IMG/VR virus record: IMGVR_UViG_3300026519_000064
Span: 1 to 23,812 of that record
Direction: 5' to 3' (one strand)
Origin: a virus
Length of the DNA: 23,812 nucleotides
The translations under genes and the position numbers were made by a program. Positions 20,109 through 23,812 of this stretch are shown here, piece after piece (within the stretch, counting starts at the first letter, position 1; each line of letters opens with the position of its first letter). Under the pieces are notes generated by a model that was not told the origin of the DNA, ran no database searches, and saw only the letters and a program-made list of their open reading frames with translations.

Positions 20109-20193
20109 CTCAAGTTGTTTATATTGAAAATTTCAATCAGAGTTTGAAATCCTTCGCAATGCCGCTAGCGGATAGATTTGAACCGATCCCGGC

Positions 20194-21174
20194 TCATTCA
20201 ACCAGTCCTTTGAATATGTGCGCAATTACATCGACCGTCCACCCATTGCCGAGCATTTTATAGCGCTGAGTGTTGGAAACGTGGTTTGTGTAATTATCTG
20301 GAACGGTTTGAAGGCGTTCGCATTCGATTGGGGTGTATCGGCGATACTTTCCGTTCATCAGGATCAAGTCCATGTCAGAATGATTTCCGCCACTATGCGC
20401 CCCTCCGGTCAGACAAGATGCCTTTGATGAATCTCGCTTAGGGTTTCCCTTTTTGTCAGTCTTGATTAAGAAGTTGTTATGTTTCCATGAACTAGATGTG
20501 ACAGACCCAATTTTACCATCCTTTGCGAGGATTCCGCCGGGATTGTTGCCACATCCGAGAAGAAAACTAAAACATTCCTTTTGCTCGTCTTTATCAACAA
20601 CATCACTCAAAACAATACATCGATCTTCTGGTTGCTCAAGAGCGCCAATATTCGTCCAATAATACCGAACACGGTTCTGCGCTGATACAAGCGCCGAGTT
20701 GATTTTTACAGGCTGAACACCAAGCAATTCACTTATCACATCCAGATGCTCTTGCTTCATCCTTACATTTTCGAGCATGAACTTAATTTCAGGATTTGAT
20801 ACACGTAATTTAGCCAGAACATCAACATATTTGAAAAACAAGGCCGATCTAGGATCGTTAAATGCAAGTTGTTTGCCAGCAAACGAAAAGCCCTGACATG
20901 GACTTCCGCCGATCAAAAGATCAATTTTTGGCAAGTCCCACGTCTCCCATTCGGTCACATCACCAAGTTGAATGGTGTCTGGGTAATTTGCCTGAGTGAC
21001 CTTAATTGCGTACTTGTCAATTTCAGACGCGAAATATTTGTCAACGCTAATGCCAGCCCGGCCAAGTGCAATTTGGCCACAAGACATTCCGTCGAATAGT
21101 GAAAGAACGTTCATCCCTCTCTCTCCTGTCCGGGGCAGCGTTTGAACAACCGCTTCATCTGGCGGGTTGGTCAT
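20194..21174 (-). CDS. DNA (cytosine-5) methyltransferase
   Basis: This is a 326-residue C5-cytosine methyltransferase with the full motif series: I FDGMSCG (27-33), IV SPCQGFSFAG with catalytic Cys93, VI LENV (134-137), VIII QNRVRYYW (166-173), a target-recognition region (about 195-270), IX RRYTPIECERLQTVPDNYT and X MLGNGWTVDVIAHIF at the C-terminus. Two starts are possible: ATG 21174, which overlaps the previous stop (ATGA) and follows TGGAG, or ATG 21114 (306 residues), which follows a strong AGGAGAGAGAGG and directly precedes motif I. Likely roles are protection from host restriction or control of replication or packaging. No partner nuclease is visible, so it seems an orphan enzyme. The target cannot be read from sequence. 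Confidence 0.93.
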   Translation of the reverse strand: MTNPPDEAVVQTLPRTGERGMNVLSLFDGMSCGQIALGRAGISVDKYFASEIDKYAIKVTQANYPDTIQLGDVTEWETWDLPKIDLLIGGSPCQGFSFAGKQLAFNDPRSALFFKYVDVLAKLRVSNPEIKFMLENVRMKQEHLDVISELLGVQPVKINSALVSAQNRVRYYWTNIGALEQPEDRCIVLSDVVDKDEQKECFSFLLGCGNNPGGILAKDGKIGSVTSSSWKHNNFLIKTDKKGNPKRDSSKASCLTGGAHSGGNHSDMDLILMNGKYRRYTPIECERLQTVPDNYTNHVSNTQRYKMLGNGWTVDVIAHIFKGLVE

Positions 21175-21428
21175 TTTATTAACTCCACATGAACCAGTGC
21201 TTGGTCGTGACTGACAATGTCCCGGCCGGTGCGCTTCCATGATTTGACCGTGAGTTCATAAGTTCCATTGATTGATTTCAGTTTAATCTTTCTGCCGGGG
21301 TGCAGAATATCACTGATCTGGACCCATATGTCACCTTCAAACCGTCTCACCACGCTCAGAGAATTGCAAACTCTGTTGAAGGTCGCGGCATTGACTGTAA
21401 CGGTTCGAATGTCGGTTTCATTTTTCAT
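21171..21428 (-). CDS. Small protein of unknown function
   Basis: This is an 85-residue unrecognised protein. ATG 21428 lies behind GGAGATTGACT and overlaps the end of the preceding gene; an in-frame TTG two codons earlier is less likely. It reads as a helix (NAATFNRVCNSLSVVRRF) followed by beta strands ('DIWVQISDIL', 'RKIKLKSINGTYELTVKSW', 'ALVHVELIK'), a compact domain resembling a small nucleic-acid or ligand-binding barrel. Its stop overlaps the methyltransferase start, so the two are translationally coupled and may work together, though no family is recognised. Confidence 0.7.
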   Translation of the reverse strand: MKNETDIRTVTVNAATFNRVCNSLSVVRRFEGDIWVQISDILHPGRKIKLKSINGTYELTVKSWKRTGRDIVSHDQALVHVELIK

Positions 21429-21618
21429 AGTCAATCTCCAATTTGCAATTCATAAAAAACTGATCATCACCGAATTTGTTTTTGATCACACCAAATTCTT
21501 TCGGGGACAGTCTGGCAACCGGCACATGACCCCGCCGTGTCGATCTCCGTGCATGTTTAATCTTTCTGATAGCGTTTCGATAAAGCGCATCAGAGTTGTC
21601 AATGACTGGTGATTTCAT
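21418..21618 (-). CDS. Small basic protein of unknown function
   Basis: This is a 66-residue protein with a strongly basic stretch, 'NAIRKIKHARRSTRRGHVPVARLSP', and then 'KEFGVIKNKFGDDQFFMNCKLEIDYEK'. The ATG at 21618 sits one base after the stop of the upstream peptide gene, with GGCGGTG close before it. The basic segment suggests nucleic acid binding. It overlaps the next gene by 11 bp. No family recognised. Confidence 0.68.
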   Translation of the reverse strand: MKSPVIDNSDALYRNAIRKIKHARRSTRRGHVPVARLSPKEFGVIKNKFGDDQFFMNCKLEIDYEK

Positions 21619-21619
21619 G

Positions 21620-21721
21620 TCACACCGCCCATGCGATGAGCATTAAAACCCACAACAACCATAGAGAAGATAAAGTCGAGGCGACGACCAACACCATCAT
21701 TTTAATTCTGTTTACGGTCAT
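21620..21721 (-). CDS. Very small membrane peptide
   Basis: This 33-residue peptide, MTVNRIKMMVLVVASTLSS..., has one hydrophobic segment covering nearly all of residues 8-33 after a short basic N-terminus. It is real rather than a chance frame because it follows the repeated promoter box and its RBS ACAGGAA exactly as the gene at 9758 does, and because the next gene starts one base after its stop. It is the first gene of a four-gene operon. Function unknown. Confidence 0.7.
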   Translation of the reverse strand: MTVNRIKMMVLVVASTLSSLWLLWVLMLIAWAV

Positions 21722-21783
21722 TGTTTCGATTCCTGTTTATGTTTCAACAAGAATATAAAAACACATTCAAACAATCATGTCAA
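21722..21783 (-). promoter_or_regulatory. Phage promoter box, copy 2
   Basis: TTGACA (21783-21778), 17-bp spacer, TTTTAT (21760-21755), with TTGAAT at +13 (21770) and TTGAAACA at +36 (21747), then ACAGGAA before the ATG at 21721. It is nearly identical to the plus-strand copy at 9697-9757 over the whole length, including the ribosome-binding site. Confidence 0.78.
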
Positions 21784-21786
21784 CAA

Positions 21787-22098
21787 TCACCCTTTCGAGA
21801 AATTCAAAAACAATTGAGTTGACCCGCGATAGTGACCAATAGACCAACCTTCTTTCCGCGCGTTCATCAATTCAATTTGTTTCATCAAGACCCGCCTTTT
21901 AACCATCCGAAATGCCGGATTGCCTTCGCCAAAAATACAAGCGATCAAATCGACCATAAAAACACCGGATTGATTGTCATAAGCGAACACCATCATTTCA
22001 ATAATTTTGATTTGAACCGCATTAAATCGCGGACGGGTCCGGGGATTTTTAGCGCAAGCAGTTAGTTCAATTGTATTTGTAATTTTTTTGTTAGTCAT
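21787..22098 (-). CDS. Protein of unknown function
   Basis: This 103-residue basic protein begins MTNKKITNTIELTACAKN, then 'NAVQIKIIEMMVFAYDNQSGVFMVDLIACIF', and 'FRMVKRRVLMKQIELMNARKEGW', ending in 'RGSTQLFLNF'. The middle helices with a following beta pair suggest a winged-helix-like small domain, which could bind DNA, but no family is recognised. The ATG overlaps the stop of the peptidase-like gene (ATGA). It is the last gene before the internal promoter box at 21783. Confidence 0.68.
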   Translation of the reverse strand: MTNKKITNTIELTACAKNPRTRPRFNAVQIKIIEMMVFAYDNQSGVFMVDLIACIFGEGNPAFRMVKRRVLMKQIELMNARKEGWSIGHYRGSTQLFLNFSKG

Positions 22099-22517
22099 TT
22101 CGGAAACCCTCTTGTTACTTCAAACGCTTCAATCAAGTGCTGAGTAATTGCTTGGATTGCACATGCTTCCATTTCGCGACCTGGCGAAGTTTCACCAATA
22201 TGTTCTTGAACCGACTGCCAGACGTGAACGGCTTCATGCACAATCACCCCGATAATTTCAGCCCGTGAACGCGACCCGACATCTCCAACGGTTGCGATAC
22301 ACACAGTTTTTTTATCTTCTGACAATTCGATCATGTGACCGTTGGTTTCAGGATACGGTTCGTTTTCAAGCCCTAAAAACTTCATGTGTTTGTCCCATGA
22401 TTTTTTATTTGGACAAAACCCGTAAAACAACGGTTGCCACCCTCTTTCACCCCAAACAATCCCTGTGTGTCCTGTTGATTTCTTCACATGCTTGCGAAGT
22501 TTTTTATTAGACTTCAT
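22095..22517 (-). CDS. HExxH metallopeptidase-like protein
   Basis: This is a 140-residue protein with a zincin motif, VIVHEAVHVWQ (HEAVH, about residues 97-101), followed by conserved-looking acids in 'GETSPGREMEACAIQAI', where the Glu in REME is a likely third zinc ligand. The basic N-terminus (MKSNKKLRKHVKKSTG) may contact nucleic acid or an acidic partner. Overall it is similar in scale to small phage or SprT-like zincin proteins. Start: the ATG at 22517 lies within the end of the upstream helicase gene with AAGGATCAAGGCT before it. Substrate unknown. Confidence 0.72.
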   Translation of the reverse strand: MKSNKKLRKHVKKSTGHTGIVWGERGWQPLFYGFCPNKKSWDKHMKFLGLENEPYPETNGHMIELSEDKKTVCIATVGDVGSRSRAEIIGVIVHEAVHVWQSVQEHIGETSPGREMEACAIQAITQHLIEAFEVTRGFPK

Positions 22518-23812
22518 AGCCTTGATCCTTTGGGTAATCTTCAATGTTTGCGTTGGGATTTTTAGACCACAAATGCGGTTGTTTGGTTTCTTCTTGTAAA
22601 AACGCGCGCTGAGCGCGGCCTATTGGACTGTAACCTAGGTTTATGTATGCGCGCTTCAGCGCATGTGTTCCAATTCGAATGTGTTCATCTTTCATTAAAC
22701 GGTTGACCTTGACCGATGAAATCCAACCGTTTCTGAACCCTGATTCACCTGAATCAACAGCTTCAGCTATGATTTGTTCAACCCGTCCACGTGATTGAAC
22801 AAGCGCTTCGGCCCACGAACTGGTCATCGGTGCTCGTTGTGCTGTTCCGCTTGGGTCAAATTCCGGTTCAATTGTGTAATTGTTCAGAAAATGCGCAACA
22901 ATCTCTTTACCACCCTCAAATTTAATCCAGTCGTAAAGCGAACTGAAATAGTGACCATCCAACCCGGCTCGAATTAAATCATCAACTGACTGCATAGTTG
23001 AATAAATAATTGAATAGCGTCTTTCGTTGCGATCAATTGGAATCGCATCTTTGTAGTTGGTAAAAAATATCCAGTTCGCTGGGTTGTCCTCTTGTTCCTG
23101 ATCCGCGCCTTTTCCTTGAATTTCAATTCTTTCTTCAGAAATCATCGGTTTAAGCACTTCGAGCATGTCGCGCTTTTCACCAACCCGAATTTCGTCACAA
23201 ATGATCAAAAGTTTTGAGCGCATCCATGCGTTGAATTTTCCACCCCCATCGGTCAATTCTTTAGCATTTGGCGAGTGAATATAAACCGACCCAAGCGCAT
23301 GGGTCATACACAGTTTAACGACCCCTTTGCCAGCGCCCGGAACCGACTGAATGAGCGGTGCCCAAGGGACTTTCACGCCGGGTTTTTGGACGCAATGCGC
23401 CAGAAACGAAAGTAAAATTTTAACGTCGCGTTCATCTGGTAAAATAGTCCTCAAGTGACCAATAAACCGTGCCGGGTCACCCTCGCGCATATTTATGATT
23501 GCTGGTTTGTATGTGTTCACGCCCCTCCGCCTGAACTCATCTAAAATGATTTCACCCGGTTCATGCGCTGGTAAAAACCTTAAATGGTCAGCGCGAACTA
23601 CATTGAATATCCGGCCCCGCGTTGCCGCTTTCCAAGGTTCATCGGTAGTTTTACCGTCCATGCTGATGACAAATTCAAAACCACCAAACGACGCATTGAA
23701 TTTGGTGGTATCAAATAACCGCCCAGAAGGAACCAGCATTCGACCCATGCTTTCAATCAGCGTGCATCCTTTGAAATATTGCTCTTGTTCTCCCGGCGAA
23801 ACCAACCAACTG
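22507..23812 (-). CDS. Primase/helicase ATPase (DUF5906-like SF3), N-terminus cut off
   Basis: The frame is open to the right window edge, with 434 residues visible before the stop at 22507. It matches the C-terminal helicase half of phage primase-helicases of the D5/DUF5906 type: 'LLSFLAHCVQKPGVKVPWAPLIQS', Walker A VPGAGKG (with GKG rather than GKT), 'NAWMRSKLLIICDEI' as Walker B, sensor-like FFTNYKDAIPIDRNERRYSII with the asparagine and arginine pair typical of SF3, then a C-terminal winged region. Any primase domain lies outside the window. It is the head of the replication module here and is co-transcribed with the HExxH protein. Confidence 0.85.
   Translation of the reverse strand, partial: SWLVSPGEQEQYFKGCTLIESMGRMLVPSGRLFDTTKFNASFGGFEFVISMDGKTTDEPWKAATRGRIFNVVRADHLRFLPAHEPGEIILDEFRRRGVNTYKPAIINMREGDPARFIGHLRTILPDERDVKILLSFLAHCVQKPGVKVPWAPLIQSVPGAGKGVVKLCMTHALGSVYIHSPNAKELTDGGGKFNAWMRSKLLIICDEIRVGEKRDMLEVLKPMISEERIEIQGKGADQEQEDNPANWIFFTNYKDAIPIDRNERRYSIIYSTMQSVDDLIRAGLDGHYFSSLYDWIKFEGGKEIVAHFLNNYTIEPEFDPSGTAQRAPMTSSWAEALVQSRGRVEQIIAEAVDSGESGFRNGWISSVKVNRLMKDEHIRIGTHALKRAYINLGYSPIGRAQRAFLQEETKQPHLWSKNPNANIEDYPKDQGYEV

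Noticed and set aside
20145-20190. tRNA 3'-end-like text on the minus strand (GGTTCAAATC followed by TATCCGC), possible tRNA or attachment site
   Set aside because: The T-arm does not pair beyond two bases, no acceptor, D-arm or anticodon arm could be built around it, and no integrase is in the window.
20163-20196. Ten-codon frame overlapping the methyltransferase stop (ATGA) and an open extension after that stop
   Set aside because: Too short to support, no relatives recognisable, and the methyltransferase already ends normally after motif X.

Overview
The window reads as part of a tailed double-stranded DNA phage (or prophage), most likely a siphovirus. It carries both terminase subunits, a DUF4055-type portal, a scaffold, a P22-type coat protein, head-tail joining proteins, a tail tube, tail-assembly chaperones and an 838-residue tape measure protein. 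No sheath or baseplate gene is visible. The overall style (CobS-like AAA protein beside a DUF7192-like protein, DUF4055 portal, P22 coat fold) resembles marine alphaproteobacterial phages. That host guess comes from recollection of the families and is tentative. No integrase, tRNA or CRISPR array was found.

Layout. From the right edge leftward on the minus strand there is a truncated primase/helicase, an HExxH protein, small unknown genes and a DNA cytosine methyltransferase, ending at a terminator near 20084. Bases 19086-20193 hold no convincing gene. This stretch is AT-rich and packed with repeats (inverted repeats, an 88-bp direct repeat, a 10-bp tandem array, a G-quadruplex motif) and is the best candidate for a replication origin. 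Left of it, still on the minus strand, the late module runs terS, a small membrane gene, terL, portal, scaffold, coat, two membrane proteins, a small unknown gene, head-tail adaptor, head closure, minor head protein, HK97-gp10-like protein, tail terminator, tail tube, two chaperone ORFs, tape measure and a tail protein cut by the left edge.

Four islands of plus-strand genes interrupt the late module, facing against it: 5312-7612 (AAA ATPase, a small acidic protein, an HTH protein, a VWA-like protein), 9045-9618, 9758-10006 and 13121-13970 (four very small proteins, some paralogous). They look like separately expressed accessory units.

Regulation is unusually readable. A promoter-to-RBS box of about 65 bp occurs at 9697 (+) and 21783 (-), with a looser copy at 13042 (+). 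A consensus sigma70 promoter with a palindromic operator sits at 6152-6197. Rho-independent terminators follow the scaffold, coat, gene 10567 and tail tube genes. The coat mRNA has a long structured leader. The two chaperone ORFs are joined by a textbook -1 frameshift signal at 3399-3438.
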